From: Streptomyces actinomycinicus
GTDB lineage: Bacteria; Actinomycetota; Actinomycetes; Streptomycetales; Streptomycetaceae
DNA length: 64,000 bases
Direction of reading: 5' to 3'
Assembly: GCF_016741775.1 (NCBI RefSeq)
Contig: NZ_JAERRK010000020.1
Span: forward strand, 62,001 to 126,000
Each line of letters begins with the position of its first letter. Position 1 is the first letter of the stretch. Positions 25,508 to 33,861 of the stretch are shown here, piece after piece. The notes beneath the pieces were generated by a model, which did not search any database, was not told the DNA's origin, and saw nothing but the letters and a program-made list of their open reading frames with translations. The position numbers and the translations under genes were made by a program.

Positions 25508-26371
25508 ATGCCGGAACTGCCCGAGGTAGAAGCGCTGACGGACTTCCTCACCGCACACCTGGCCGGCCTCCGGGTGGCGCGGGTGCTGCCGGTCGCCGTC
25601 AGCGTCCTGAAGACGTACGACCCACCGGTCACCGCCGTCGAGGGCGGCGAGGTCACGGCCGTGCGCCGGCACGGCAAGTTCCTGGACATCGAGCTGGACC
25701 TCGGACTGCACCTGGTGATCCACCTGGCGCGCGCGGGCTGGCTGCAGTGGAAGGACCGGCTGCCGGACGGCCCGCCGAAGCCCGGCAAGGGCCCGCTCGC
25801 GCTGCGCGTCGCGACGGAGACCGGCGAGGGCTTCGACCTCACCGAGGCCGGCACCCAGAAACGCCTCGCCGTGTACGTCGTGCGGGATCCGCAGGAGGTC
25901 CCCGGCATCGCCCGCCTCGGCCCGGACCCGCTCGCCGCCGACTTCGACGAGGCCCGCTTCGCCGCCCTGCTGAAGGACGAAAGACGCCAGATCAAGGGCG
26001 CGCTGCGGGACCAGTCGCTGATCGCGGGTGTCGGCAACGCCTACAGCGACGAGATCCTGCACGCGGCGAGGATGTCCCCGTTCAAGCTCGCCGCGTCCCT
26101 GAGCGCCGAGGAGACCCACCGCCTGTACGAGGCCCTGCGCGGCACGCTCGCCGAGGCGGTCGAGCGTTCCCGGGGCGTGGCCGCCGGACGGCTGAAGTCG
26201 GAGAAGAAGAGCGGTCTGCGCGTGCACGGCCGCACCGGCGAACTCTGCCCGGTGTGCGGCGACACCGTCCGCGAGGTCTCCTTCAGCGATTCCTCGCTCC
26301 AGTACTGCCCGACCTGCCAGACGGGCGGCAAACCCCTGGCCGACCGCCGCCTGTCCCGGCTGCTGAAGTGA
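25508..26371 (+). CDS. Fpg/Nei-family DNA glycosylase-AP lyase
   Basis: A 287-residue base-excision-repair enzyme. The processed N-terminus MPELPEVE supplies the catalytic Pro and Glu; Lys in the RRHGKFL beta-turn is also present. The helix-two-turn-helix has the IAGVGNAYSDEIL block. The C-terminal zinc finger is complete: CPVC and CPTC pairs around an SDSSLQY segment. It removes oxidised bases, acting as Fpg or Nei. It begins 55 bp after the PP2C gene and converges on a small membrane protein gene. Substrate class (8-oxoG or pyrimidine) is not decided by what I can see. Confidence 0.9.
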   Translation: MPELPEVEALTDFLTAHLAGLRVARVLPVAVSVLKTYDPPVTAVEGGEVTAVRRHGKFLDIELDLGLHLVIHLARAGWLQWKDRLPDGPPKPGKGPLALRVATETGEGFDLTEAGTQKRLAVYVVRDPQEVPGIARLGPDPLAADFDEARFAALLKDERRQIKGALRDQSLIAGVGNAYSDEILHAARMSPFKLAASLSAEETHRLYEALRGTLAEAVERSRGVAAGRLKSEKKSGLRVHGRTGELCPVCGDTVREVSFSDSSLQYCPTCQTGGKPLADRRLSRLLK

Positions 26372-26392
26372 GACCGGCCCGGGCGCCGCGGA

Positions 26393-26971
26393 TCAGCCCT
26401 GGCTGTTGCGGAACCCGATGACCACCGCGCCCCACCAGCACACCTGGGACACGAGCGCGGTACCCGCACCCCACAGGAGCAGGCGCGGCGGGACGGTGCC
26501 GTCACGCCGGGCCCGCATGCGCCGGGTGAGCAGCCCGGCCTGCAGGCCGTTGAGGGTGAGCGCGAGCACCAGCGCGAGCTTGGTCCGGGTGAGGGCGGAG
26601 CCGAGGTCGGGCTGGAGCAGGGCGCCGCTGGCCACGAGTCCGGCGAGCCCGGCCCAGATCGGCACGTGCAGCCGGCTGGTGCCGGCCATGGCGTCCGTCA
26701 GTGTGCACCGGCCGGTCAGCCAGAGCAGGGCGTGGTAGTCGGCGGACAGGACGGCCCCGAAGCCCAGCACCAGTGAGGCGAGGTGGACGAAGAGCGCCGC
26801 GGTGTGCAGGGTGTCGTCCACGTGCAGGTGCAGGGATATCCAGGCGCAGGCCGTGAGGCCCAGGCAGACGCCCAGTGCCGCAGCCGCCACCGTCCACCAG
26901 GTGTCGTACAGGCCCAGCCGCGACACGGGGGCCGTCGGGGCGGACAGGGATGGCTCGGGACGTGCGGACAC
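26393..26971 (-). CDS. Small membrane protein, probably iron-regulated
   Basis: A 192-residue protein with about five hydrophobic segments (WWTVAAAALGVCLGLTACAW, LFVHLASLVLGFGAVLSADY, VPIWAGLAGLVASGALL, LALVLALTLNGLQAGLL, and ALVSQVCWWGAVVIGF). There are His residues in segments one and two (LHLHVDD, H). No known family is recognised; the layout recalls small membrane proteins tied to metals or heme. Start is GTG at 26971 with TAGGAG six bases upstream. An iron box sits 29 bp before the start. It lies behind the ECF sigma/anti-sigma unit on the same strand and could be a member or a neighbour only. Confidence 0.75.
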   Translation of the reverse strand: MSARPEPSLSAPTAPVSRLGLYDTWWTVAAAALGVCLGLTACAWISLHLHVDDTLHTAALFVHLASLVLGFGAVLSADYHALLWLTGRCTLTDAMAGTSRLHVPIWAGLAGLVASGALLQPDLGSALTRTKLALVLALTLNGLQAGLLTRRMRARRDGTVPPRLLLWGAGTALVSQVCWWGAVVIGFRNSQG

Positions 26972-27000
26972 GGACTGCTCCTAGGGACTCACCAAGAAAA

Positions 27001-27020
27001 CCTAGGCAAGGCTTACCTAA
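27001..27020 (-). promoter_or_regulatory. DmdR/IdeR-type iron box
   Basis: Read on the minus strand, TTAGGTAAGCCTTGCCTAGG matches the DmdR/IdeR consensus (TTAGGTTAGGCTAACCTAA) at about 15 of 19 positions with the usual dyad. It lies just upstream of the membrane protein start, where a Fe-bound repressor would block transcription under iron sufficiency. This is one of the better sequence-specific sites in the window. Confidence 0.75.
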
Positions 27021-27049
27021 TGTGAATCTTGGGTCAAGTCACGGTGCGG

Positions 27050-27706
27050 TTACCGTGCCTCTACCGTGACCAGCCGTTTCCCGTCCTCGGTGCGGACCTC
27101 GTACCGGTCGATCTGGTCGGAGTGCATCGCGGCGGCACCCATCGCGGTGGTGGACCGGGCACCGTCGCCGGAGTTGGTCCAGCCCGCGACGACCTGTTCC
27201 GTCCCGTCCCGGCCGACCGCGACCAGCCGGCAGCTGTGCGCCCCGGAGCCGTCCTTGATCTCCAGGCGCAGATCGCTGCCCCAGTCCTCGTCCGCCGAGG
27301 TGACCCGCGCCCACACCCCGGTGTCCGGATCGGTCGCCGCGGCGACGTGCGAGGACGACGACTGGGCGGGGCCGCCGAGAGCCACGACGGCCGGGCCGGC
27401 CACGGCCAGCACCACCGAGGCGGCCAGGCCGTACAGCAGCCGGCGGCGCCGCGCCCGGTGCCGCCGGGCAAGCTCGCCGAGCAGCCGGTCCAGCAGCCGG
27501 GGGCCGGGCTGCGCCATGGGGTGCACAAAGCGCGGCGTGGCCCGCCGGTACAGCATCAACTGCCGTGTCGCGGGCCCGAATTCGGTCACCTGTGCCGCGC
27601 ACTGAGGGCACTCCATGAGGTGGTCCTCGAAGCGGAAGGCCTCCGCCTCGTCCAGCACGCCGAGCGCGTACGCGCCGACGTCGCGATGCCTTTCCAGGGA
27701 CCTCAT
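27050..27706 (-). CDS. Zinc-finger-type anti-sigma factor
   Basis: A 218-residue membrane anti-sigma factor. The N-terminal ~75 residues carry the ZAS-like metal site H-x3-C-x2-C in EDHLMECPQC, with an earlier His-rich helix (LERHRDVGAYALGVLD). One membrane segment follows at ~90-111 (LLYGLAASVVLAVAGPAVVAL), then an extracytoplasmic ~110-residue domain that may sense a signal. ATG at 27706 has GAGGA seven bases upstream. It is the third gene after the ECF sigma gene at 28529 on the same strand, its most likely partner. Release probably occurs by regulated proteolysis or redox change; the signal is unknown. Confidence 0.88.
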   Translation of the reverse strand: MRSLERHRDVGAYALGVLDEAEAFRFEDHLMECPQCAAQVTEFGPATRQLMLYRRATPRFVHPMAQPGPRLLDRLLGELARRHRARRRRLLYGLAASVVLAVAGPAVVALGGPAQSSSSHVAAATDPDTGVWARVTSADEDWGSDLRLEIKDGSGAHSCRLVAVGRDGTEQVVAGWTNSGDGARSTTAMGAAAMHSDQIDRYEVRTEDGKRLVTVEAR

Positions 27707-27869
27707 GCCGAATCCTCGTGCCGAAGGGTGGGGGAAGGGTTACTCCTTGCTCCCATCCGTACGCAGCCGACGGCCGAATCACTCAAGCCACACGCAGAAT
27801 CACGGTCAGGAGATTCGGAGCGGCCCGGCCCGCGGATTGGTGTGAATTCCAGAAGGTTCAGAAGAAGGC

Positions 27870-28385
27870 TCAGAAGAGGTGGATCGCGAGATGCCCGAGG
27901 GGCAGCCCGAGCCGCCACGCCGGGGTCCACACCTTCGGCCCGTCGTCCTCGCCGAACACCGCGCCGCCGCCCGGCACCGCGTCCAGGTCGGGCGCGAGCA
28001 GCTCGGTCTCCTCCAGCCAGCGCCAGGCGTCCGCCGCCAGCGCCAGGTCGGGGGAGGGGACCCCCGAGGCGGCAGCGCGCGCGGTCAGCTCGGTCATGCG
28101 TTCGCGTACCCAGTCCTGCCACGGCTGGTCGTAGGCGGTCAGCGACAGCCAGTTCTCCAGCTGGGAGATCACCCGGATCCCGGAGAGTTCCCCGTCGGTG
28201 TCGGACAGGAAGACGGTCAGCGCCAGCGCGTCCCGCCCGGCCCGGAACTCGAAGGACGTCGGTGGCATCAGATCGCCGGTGCGCAGCAGCTCGTCGGCGA
28301 TGTACTCGGCGTACAACCAGGCCATGGGGACGGCCAGTTCACCGCCGCCGGTGCCGTCGGTGCTCTCGTGACCTCTGTGCAGCAT
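27870..28385 (-). CDS. Hypothetical protein between ECF sigma and anti-sigma genes
   Basis: A 171-residue acidic, Trp/Leu-rich soluble protein starting at ATG 28385, with GGAGGAAG about ten bases upstream and a second purine run beside the start. Frames further upstream have low-complexity sequence and are rejected. The core reads MAWLYAEYIADELLR then SFEFRAGRDALALTVFLSD, and a C-terminal WRLGLPLGHLAIHLF. No signal peptide or Cys pair is visible and no family is recognised. Position between sigma and anti-sigma genes, on the same strand with gaps of 143 and 163 bp, suggests a regulatory or target role. Confidence 0.7.
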   Translation of the reverse strand: MLHRGHESTDGTGGGELAVPMAWLYAEYIADELLRTGDLMPPTSFEFRAGRDALALTVFLSDTDGELSGIRVISQLENWLSLTAYDQPWQDWVRERMTELTARAAASGVPSPDLALAADAWRWLEETELLAPDLDAVPGGGAVFGEDDGPKVWTPAWRLGLPLGHLAIHLF

Positions 28386-28528
28386 CCCTTCCTGCCCTTC
28401 CTCCGGTGCGTGCGCGTCGCCCGAGCCCCCGGGCCCCGCCCCCGCCCGGAACGCGGATGAGGACAGCCCATTGCCCGAACGGGGGCCACAGCAAGGCGCT
28501 TTACCGAGGTTTGACCAGGCTCCCGGTT

Positions 28529-29077
28529 TCACCGCAGGTCGGCTGCGTAACCCGGAAGGACCCGGCGCAGGGCGCGCAGTGCGTAGTACGCGCGGGATTT
28601 CACGGTACCCGGTGGAATCCCGAGGGTCTGCGCCGCTTCCGTCACACTGGCCCCGAGGAAATACACGAGTACCAACACGTCACGGTGCTCCGGCGTGAGT
28701 GTCTTCACAGCTTCCCGTACGTCGAGCACCGCGGCGGCCCGCTCGGCGTGGTCCGCGCAGACCCGCGCGTTCTCGGGCACCCCGTCGCCGACCTCGGGCG
28801 GCCGGGCCCGGCGGGCCCGCCGGGCGTCGATCGCGAGCCGCCGGGCCACGGTGAGCAGCCAGGGCCGCACGGAGTCGAAGCCGTCCGCGTGCAGCGCCTC
28901 CGGATGCTGCCAGGCGCGCACCAGGGTCTCCTGGACGAGGTCCTCGGCGCGCTGCCGGTCCCCGTCGCAGAGCCTGAGCAGCAGGGCGAGGAGGAATCCG
29001 CCGTGTTCGCGCTGGAGCGCGGCCAGCTCGTGCCCCGCGGTCGTCGTCCCGTGGATGAGTGTGGTTCCGGCCGTCAT
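28529..29077 (-). CDS. ECF RNA polymerase sigma factor
   Basis: A 182-residue ECF sigma factor. Region 2 (about 27-92) has the AEDLVQETLVRAWQH motif and PWLLTVARRLAIDARR. Region 4 (about 122-175) has LTPEHRDVLVLVYFLGASVTEAAQTLG and PPGTVKSRAYYALR. The ATG start at 29077 lacks a clear ribosome binding site. It heads a minus-strand run: sigma, hypothetical, anti-sigma. It faces the CapA-like gene across a 215-bp spacer. The ECF subgroup is not determined; the partner is the zinc-finger anti-sigma downstream. Confidence 0.92.
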   Translation of the reverse strand: MTAGTTLIHGTTTAGHELAALQREHGGFLLALLLRLCDGDRQRAEDLVQETLVRAWQHPEALHADGFDSVRPWLLTVARRLAIDARRARRARPPEVGDGVPENARVCADHAERAAAVLDVREAVKTLTPEHRDVLVLVYFLGASVTEAAQTLGIPPGTVKSRAYYALRALRRVLPGYAADLR

Positions 29078-29258
29078 GGCCGTATGGCAGCGCAGGGGGC
29101 GGCGGGCGGACAGGGGGCGGGCCCGGCTGTGCGGCGGACGGTCGATCGGGTCGGCGAACGGTCGGACGAGCGGTAGGCCGTGGCACCGGACGGGCTAATG
29201 ACGGCGCCCGGTCTGTTTATCCGGCTCATCAGATTCATACCCATATGCCCGTCACGGT

Positions 29259-29277
29259 TTGTCGGTAGATACGACAA
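29259..29277. promoter_or_regulatory. 6-bp inverted repeat, possible operator
   Basis: TTGTCG at 29259-29264 and CGACAA at 29272-29277 flank a 7-bp AT-rich spacer, 16 bp before the CapA-like start. Position and symmetry suit a repressor site on that promoter. The repeat is short, so confidence is modest. Confidence 0.45.
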
Positions 29278-29292
29278 TTCTGGGGTGAGTTG

Positions 29293-30444
29293 ATGATCGG
29301 ACGCAGACAACAGGTGGCGCTGGCCCTGACCGCCGTCCTCACGGCCGCGGCCGCCTGCCAGAACCACAGCCGGCAGGAGGCCGCCCCGCAGGGACAGCCG
29401 GCGCCCACCGCGGCCCGCGGCTTCACCCTGGTGGCTTCCGGGGACGTCCTGCCGCACACCTCGGTCATCGAGCGGGCCGGGTTCGACGCGGGCGGCAACG
29501 GCTACGACTTCCGTCCCATGCTCGCCGGCGTCCAACCGGTCGTCTCCCAGGCCGATCTGGCGCTGTGTCACATGGAGACCGTCTACGGCGCCGACGGCGA
29601 ATACACCGGATACCCCCTCTTCAAGTCCCCGCCGGAGATCGCCCGGGGTCTCGCCGCCACCGGCTACGACGGCTGCTCCACCGCCTCCAACCACGCCCTG
29701 GACGACGGCGCCGCCGGCATCCGGCGCACCCTGGACGCCATGGACCAGGCCGGCCTCCGGCACGCGGGCACCGCCCGCGACGAGGCCGAGGCCCGCTCGG
29801 TCACGCTCCACCGCGCGGGCTCCGCCAAGGTCGCCCACCTCTCGTACACGTTCGGCACCAACAACATCGCGCTGCCGCCCGGACAGCCCTGGGCGGTCAA
29901 CCTGATCGACGTGGACCGGATGACCGCCGACGCCCGCGCCGCCCGGCAGGCCGGCGCCGACGTGGTCGTGGTCTCCGTGCACTGGGGCACCGAATGGCAG
30001 GACGCACCCGACCGGCTCCAGCTCACCCTCGCCCAGCGGCTCACCGCCTCGGCCACCGACGGGCACCCGGACATCGACCTGATCCTCGGCACCCACGCCC
30101 ACGTCCCGCAGGCGTACGAGAAGGTCAACGGCACCTGGGTCGTCTACGGCATGGGCGACCAGATCGCCGGCGAGATGTACAACGGCGAGGGCGCCCAGGA
30201 CCCCCGCGGGAACCAGTCCACCCTCGGCCGCTTCACCTTCGCCCCGCCGGTCCGGCCGGGCGAGGGCTGGCGGGTCACCAAGGCCGAGTTCATCCCCCAG
30301 CTGTACGACCTCGACGCCGGCCGGGTCCTCAACCTGAACCGGGCCATCGCCCAGGGCGCCGAACTGGAAGGGATCCGCGACCGCATCAGGGACGTGGTGC
30401 TCAGCCGGGGTGCCGCCGCGGACGGGCTGGCCATGGGTGAGTGA
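29293..30444 (+). CDS. CapA-family metallophosphatase-like lipoprotein
   Basis: A 383-residue secreted protein. A lipoprotein-type signal gives Cys22 (TAAAACQ). The CapA/calcineurin-like fold motifs are in order: SGDVLPH, ETVYG, STASNHALDDG, VSVHWGTEWQ and GTHAHVPQ with YGMGDQ. CapA proteins are linked to poly-gamma-glutamate or capsule chemistry in bacilli; in actinomycetes the role is unknown. The start is ATG at 29293 (TTG at 29290 is an alternative) with GGGGTGAG just upstream. No capB/capC genes accompany it, so a poly-glutamate system is not supported. Likely an envelope phosphoesterase. Confidence 0.85.
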   Translation: MIGRRQQVALALTAVLTAAAACQNHSRQEAAPQGQPAPTAARGFTLVASGDVLPHTSVIERAGFDAGGNGYDFRPMLAGVQPVVSQADLALCHMETVYGADGEYTGYPLFKSPPEIARGLAATGYDGCSTASNHALDDGAAGIRRTLDAMDQAGLRHAGTARDEAEARSVTLHRAGSAKVAHLSYTFGTNNIALPPGQPWAVNLIDVDRMTADARAARQAGADVVVVSVHWGTEWQDAPDRLQLTLAQRLTASATDGHPDIDLILGTHAHVPQAYEKVNGTWVVYGMGDQIAGEMYNGEGAQDPRGNQSTLGRFTFAPPVRPGEGWRVTKAEFIPQLYDLDAGRVLNLNRAIAQGAELEGIRDRIRDVVLSRGAAADGLAMGE

Positions 30445-30455
30445 TCGCCCGCCGC

Positions 30456-31880
30456 TCAGGCGACGGGCGGCCGTCCGGCCAGCGCGGAGCGCCGGTACGA
30501 GTAGCCGAAGTAGACCGCACAGCCGATCGCGAACCACACGGCGAACCGCACCCAGGTCTGCCACTGCAGGAACGTGATCAGCCAGACCGAGAAGACGACA
30601 CCGAGCGCCGGCACGAACGGCATCCACGGGGTGCGGAAGGTGCGCGGCAGCTCGGGCTGCCGGTAGCGCAGCACGATCACCGCCACGCACACCACCACGA
30701 ACGCCAGCAGGATGCCGATGTTGGTCAGCTCGGCCGCCTCACCGATCGGGAGGAAACCGGCGATGAGGGCCGAGGCCGCGCCGACGATCCAGGTCACCCG
30801 GGTCGGCACGTGCCGTGTCGGGTGCGTCTTGGCGAACCAGATGGGCAGCAGTCCGTCACGGGACATCGAGAACCAGACCCGGGTCACGCCCAGCATGAAG
30901 GTGAACATGACGGTCAGGATGCCGATGATCGCGCCCACCGCGATCACGTCCGCCAGCCCGCTCAGGCCCACCGACTTGAACGCCGTGGAGAAGCCGCTCT
31001 CCGGGTCGATGTCCTTGTAGTTTTGCATGCCCGTCAGCACCAGGCAGGCCGCCACGTACAGCACCATCGAGATCGCCAGTGAGTAGATGATCGCCTTCGG
31101 CATGTGCCGCTGCGCGTCCTTCGACTCCTCGGCCGCGGTCGACATCGCGTCATAGCCGAACACCGCGAAGAACACGGTCGCCGCGCCGGTGAACGCCCCG
31201 CTGACACCGAACGGGAAGAACGGGTGGTAGTTCGCCGAGTCGATGTGGAACACACCCACACCGATCACCAGCAGCACCACCAGCACCTTCAGCGCCACCA
31301 CGAACGTCTCGAACCGGGCCGCGCTGCGGATGCCCAGGTTCAGCAGCCAGGCGATCAGCAGGCACAGCACCGCCGCGAACAGGTCGATCCGGTGCCCGCC
31401 GCCGGTGCCGGGTGCGCCCAGCATCCAGGCCGGCAGGTCGGCGCCCATCTCCTGCACCAGGAAGCTGAAGTAGCCGGAGATGCCGATGGCCACGACGGCC
31501 ACGATCGCCGTGTACTCCAGCAGCAGGTCCCAGCCGATGAACCAGCCCGCGAACTCACCGAGCACCGCGTAGCCGTACGTGTACGCCGATCCCGCCTTCG
31601 GGATCAGCCCCGCGAACTCCGCGTACGACAGGGCCGCGCAGGCACTCGCGACACCGGCGATCAGGAACGACACCAGCACCGCGGGCCCGGCCGTCCCGTG
31701 GGCCACGGCGCCGGCCAGCGTGAAGATCCCCGCACCGATGATGCCGCCCACGCCGATGGCCGTGAGCTGCCACAGCCCCAGCGACCTGTCCAGCTGGGGT
31801 CCCTCGCCGACCTCCGTCTCCTCGATGTGCTCGATGGGTTTGCGGCGGAGAATCCCCTCACCCATACGGAGCTTGGCCAT
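30456..31880 (-). CDS. APC-family amino acid permease
   Basis: A 474-residue transporter with about 12 membrane segments. The N-terminal cytoplasmic stretch precedes LTAIGVGGIIGAGIFTLAG, the unwound substrate-binding helix of APC permeases. GSAYTYGYAVLGEFAGWFIGWDL and AVFGYDAMSTAAEESKD are typical of the cationic amino acid transporter group. ATG at 31880 is used because of the GAGGTGAGG ribosome binding site; longer frames have low-complexity sequence. It converges on the CapA-like gene with an 11-bp gap. Substrate is likely a basic or branched amino acid; not decidable here. Confidence 0.92.
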   Translation of the reverse strand: MAKLRMGEGILRRKPIEHIEETEVGEGPQLDRSLGLWQLTAIGVGGIIGAGIFTLAGAVAHGTAGPAVLVSFLIAGVASACAALSYAEFAGLIPKAGSAYTYGYAVLGEFAGWFIGWDLLLEYTAIVAVVAIGISGYFSFLVQEMGADLPAWMLGAPGTGGGHRIDLFAAVLCLLIAWLLNLGIRSAARFETFVVALKVLVVLLVIGVGVFHIDSANYHPFFPFGVSGAFTGAATVFFAVFGYDAMSTAAEESKDAQRHMPKAIIYSLAISMVLYVAACLVLTGMQNYKDIDPESGFSTAFKSVGLSGLADVIAVGAIIGILTVMFTFMLGVTRVWFSMSRDGLLPIWFAKTHPTRHVPTRVTWIVGAASALIAGFLPIGEAAELTNIGILLAFVVVCVAVIVLRYRQPELPRTFRTPWMPFVPALGVVFSVWLITFLQWQTWVRFAVWFAIGCAVYFGYSYRRSALAGRPPVA

Positions 31881-32114
31881 ACGCCTCACCTCTTCACCGA
31901 CGGCAAACGGCTGACGGCGGATCATGATGGCCCAGCGGGACCCCCCGGGGAAGACGCCACGCACAGCCCGCGCCGGTGACCATGCCCAAGCCGCGGCCCG
32001 CGCAGGGGCGAACCGCGGCCCCGGTACAACCGATGGTTGTGCCCCCCGCCGCACCGGTTGTTTGATCCGGCCCGGACCGCCGGATTGGATGTCCCGGTCG
32101 ACGGGAGGACGCGC

Positions 32115-33359
32115 GTGAAGCTGGGGCGGGAGTTCGGCCGGCTGTGGGCCGCCTACGGCGTCAGCGCCTTCGGTACCTGGCTCGCCTTCGACGCCTTCCA
32201 GCTGATCGCCGTCCTCGTCCTGCACGCCGGCTCCGCCGAGGTGGCCCTGCTCTCCTCCGCCTCGGTGGCCGTGGGCGCGCTGGCCGCCGTACCGCTGGGA
32301 CCCTGGACGGAGTTCCGGCGCAAACGGCCCGTGATGATCACGGCCGACCTCGTGCGCTGTGCCGCGCTGCTGACCCTGCCCGCCGCCCACGCCCTCGGCG
32401 TACTCGGCTTCGGGCAGCTACTGGCCGTCGCCGTGCTCGTCGCGACGGCCGACATCACCTACACCGCCGCCTTCGGGGCCCACCTCAAGGCGCTCGTGCC
32501 GTCCTCCGGACTGCTCACCGCCACCAGCCGCCTCGAATCCACGACCTGGACCGCCACCGTGCTGGGACCGCCCCTCGGCGGCGCCGTGGTCGGCCTGTGC
32601 GGCCCGGTCACGACGGTGGCCGTCGACGCCCTCACCTATCTGCTGTCCGCCCTGGGCATCCGGGCGCTGGGCCCCCACGAACCCCGCCCCGAGCGCACCA
32701 CGGCACCCCGCGCCGGAGACCTCCTCGAGGGCTGGCGGCACATCCTCACCAGCCCGGCCCTGCGCCCGCTGTTCCTCAACCACGTCCTGGTCAACGGCCT
32801 GATCATGGCCACCTCACCGCTGCTCGCGGTCCTCATGCTCGGCCCGCTCGGCTTCGCACCCTGGCAGTACGGCCTCGCCTTCGCCGTACCCTGCCTGGGC
32901 GGCCTGCTCGGCTCCCGGCTGGCCCGGCCGCTGGCCGCGCGCCACGGCAGGCACCGCGTGCTGCGCACGGCCGGCGTGCTGCGCGCCTGCTGGCCGGCCG
33001 GCCTGGCCTTCGTCGGCCCCGGCGGGCCCGGACTGCTGGTCGTGATGGTGGCCGAACTGGGCCTGATCACCTGCGCGAGCGTGTTCACGCCGGTCTTCGC
33101 CGCCGAACGCCTCGACCGGACCCCGGCCGACCGGGTGACCCGTACCCTCGCCGCCTGGAGCGTCACCGGCAAGGCCACCACCGCCGCGCTCACCGCGCTG
33201 TGGGGCCTGCTGGGCACCCTCGTCGGCCCGCGCACCGCCATCGCCGCAGCCGGCGTCCTGCTCCTCGCGACCCCGCTGACGCTGCCGCGCCGCCCTACGG
33301 CACGACCGTCACCGGCCAGCGTCCCGCCTTCACCAGCCGGACCGCCACCGAGCCGATGA
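32115..33359 (+). CDS. MFS transporter
   Basis: A 414-residue major facilitator protein. GTG at 32115 has GGGAGG six bases upstream, better than the earlier in-frame ATG at 32037. The first segment reads FGRLWAAYGVSAFGTWLAFDAF, and the loop-2 basic motif is PLGPWTEFRRKRPVM. About 10-12 hydrophobic segments follow, with RTLAAWSVTGKATTAAL near the end. The layout resembles enterobactin-exporter/drug-efflux-like MFS proteins (COG0477). The last 65 bp overlap the 3' end of the universal stress protein gene on the other strand, and the C-terminal tail is Pro/Ser-rich. Substrate unknown. Confidence 0.88.
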   Translation: MKLGREFGRLWAAYGVSAFGTWLAFDAFQLIAVLVLHAGSAEVALLSSASVAVGALAAVPLGPWTEFRRKRPVMITADLVRCAALLTLPAAHALGVLGFGQLLAVAVLVATADITYTAAFGAHLKALVPSSGLLTATSRLESTTWTATVLGPPLGGAVVGLCGPVTTVAVDALTYLLSALGIRALGPHEPRPERTTAPRAGDLLEGWRHILTSPALRPLFLNHVLVNGLIMATSPLLAVLMLGPLGFAPWQYGLAFAVPCLGGLLGSRLARPLAARHGRHRVLRTAGVLRACWPAGLAFVGPGGPGLLVVMVAELGLITCASVFTPVFAAERLDRTPADRVTRTLAAWSVTGKATTAALTALWGLLGTLVGPRTAIAAAGVLLLATPLTLPRRPTARPSPASVPPSPAGPPPSR

Positions 33360-33771
33360 TCCGGTGCCCGGCCTGCTCCGAGGCACCCACCACGACCGCG
33401 TCCGCCTTCAGCTCGTCGGCCGCCTTCACCAGCCCGTTGTAGGGGTCGCCACGGAAGGTGTGGAACTCCCAGCGCACCTCGAATATCCCCTTGACCCGCT
33501 CCGCGGCCTCCCGGATCTGTGCGATCAGATCCTCGGCGATCTCCTCGGTCGTCTCCGCCACCGGCGCCCCGAGCGCCGCCCCGGCCGCCAGTACCGGCTG
33601 GACGTACACGACGGCCAGCAGCGCGTGCTGGCGCCGGGCCAGTCCGCCCGCGTACGCCGCGGCACGCAGCGAGGAGTCGGAGCCGTCCACACCGACCAGA
33701 ATGACCTTCGGCCCGTCCGTGCCCCGCTCGAACCGGTGCGGGTGCGCGTCCTGCTCGTGCTGTTCCGTCAC
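33295..33771 (-). CDS. Universal stress protein (UspA family)
   Basis: A 158-residue single-domain Usp. The N-terminal strand VILVGVDGSDSSLRAAAYA and the ATP-binding loop VVGASEQAGHRIIGSVAVRLVKAG (written here in its parts VVGAS, GSVA) match the G-2x-G-9x-G(S/T) pattern loosely. It likely binds ATP or responds to stress, starvation or hypoxia. ATG at 33771. It is divergent from LysX, 90 bp away, and overlaps the MFS gene tail to tail, so convergent transcription may affect both. Confidence 0.9.
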   Translation of the reverse strand: MTEQHEQDAHPHRFERGTDGPKVILVGVDGSDSSLRAAAYAGGLARRQHALLAVVYVQPVLAAGAALGAPVAETTEEIAEDLIAQIREAAERVKGIFEVRWEFHTFRGDPYNGLVKAADELKADAVVVGASEQAGHRIIGSVAVRLVKAGRWPVTVVP

Positions 33772-33861
33772 ACCTGCGAGGCTATCGGAACGACCGGTTC
33801 CCGTAGCGTCCCGGGGCCGCCCGACGGGCGAGCGGGGCCACGCCTTCCTACAGTCGGAACC

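Noticed and set aside
29293..30444. Poly-gamma-glutamate capsule operon
   Set aside because: Only the CapA-like gene is present; capB, capC and capD are not seen, so a capsule operon is not supported.
32037..32114. Longer N-terminus for the MFS transporter from ATG 32037
   Set aside because: GTG at 32115 has an ideal ribosome binding site; the extra stretch has no homology-like sequence and shifts the first membrane segment.
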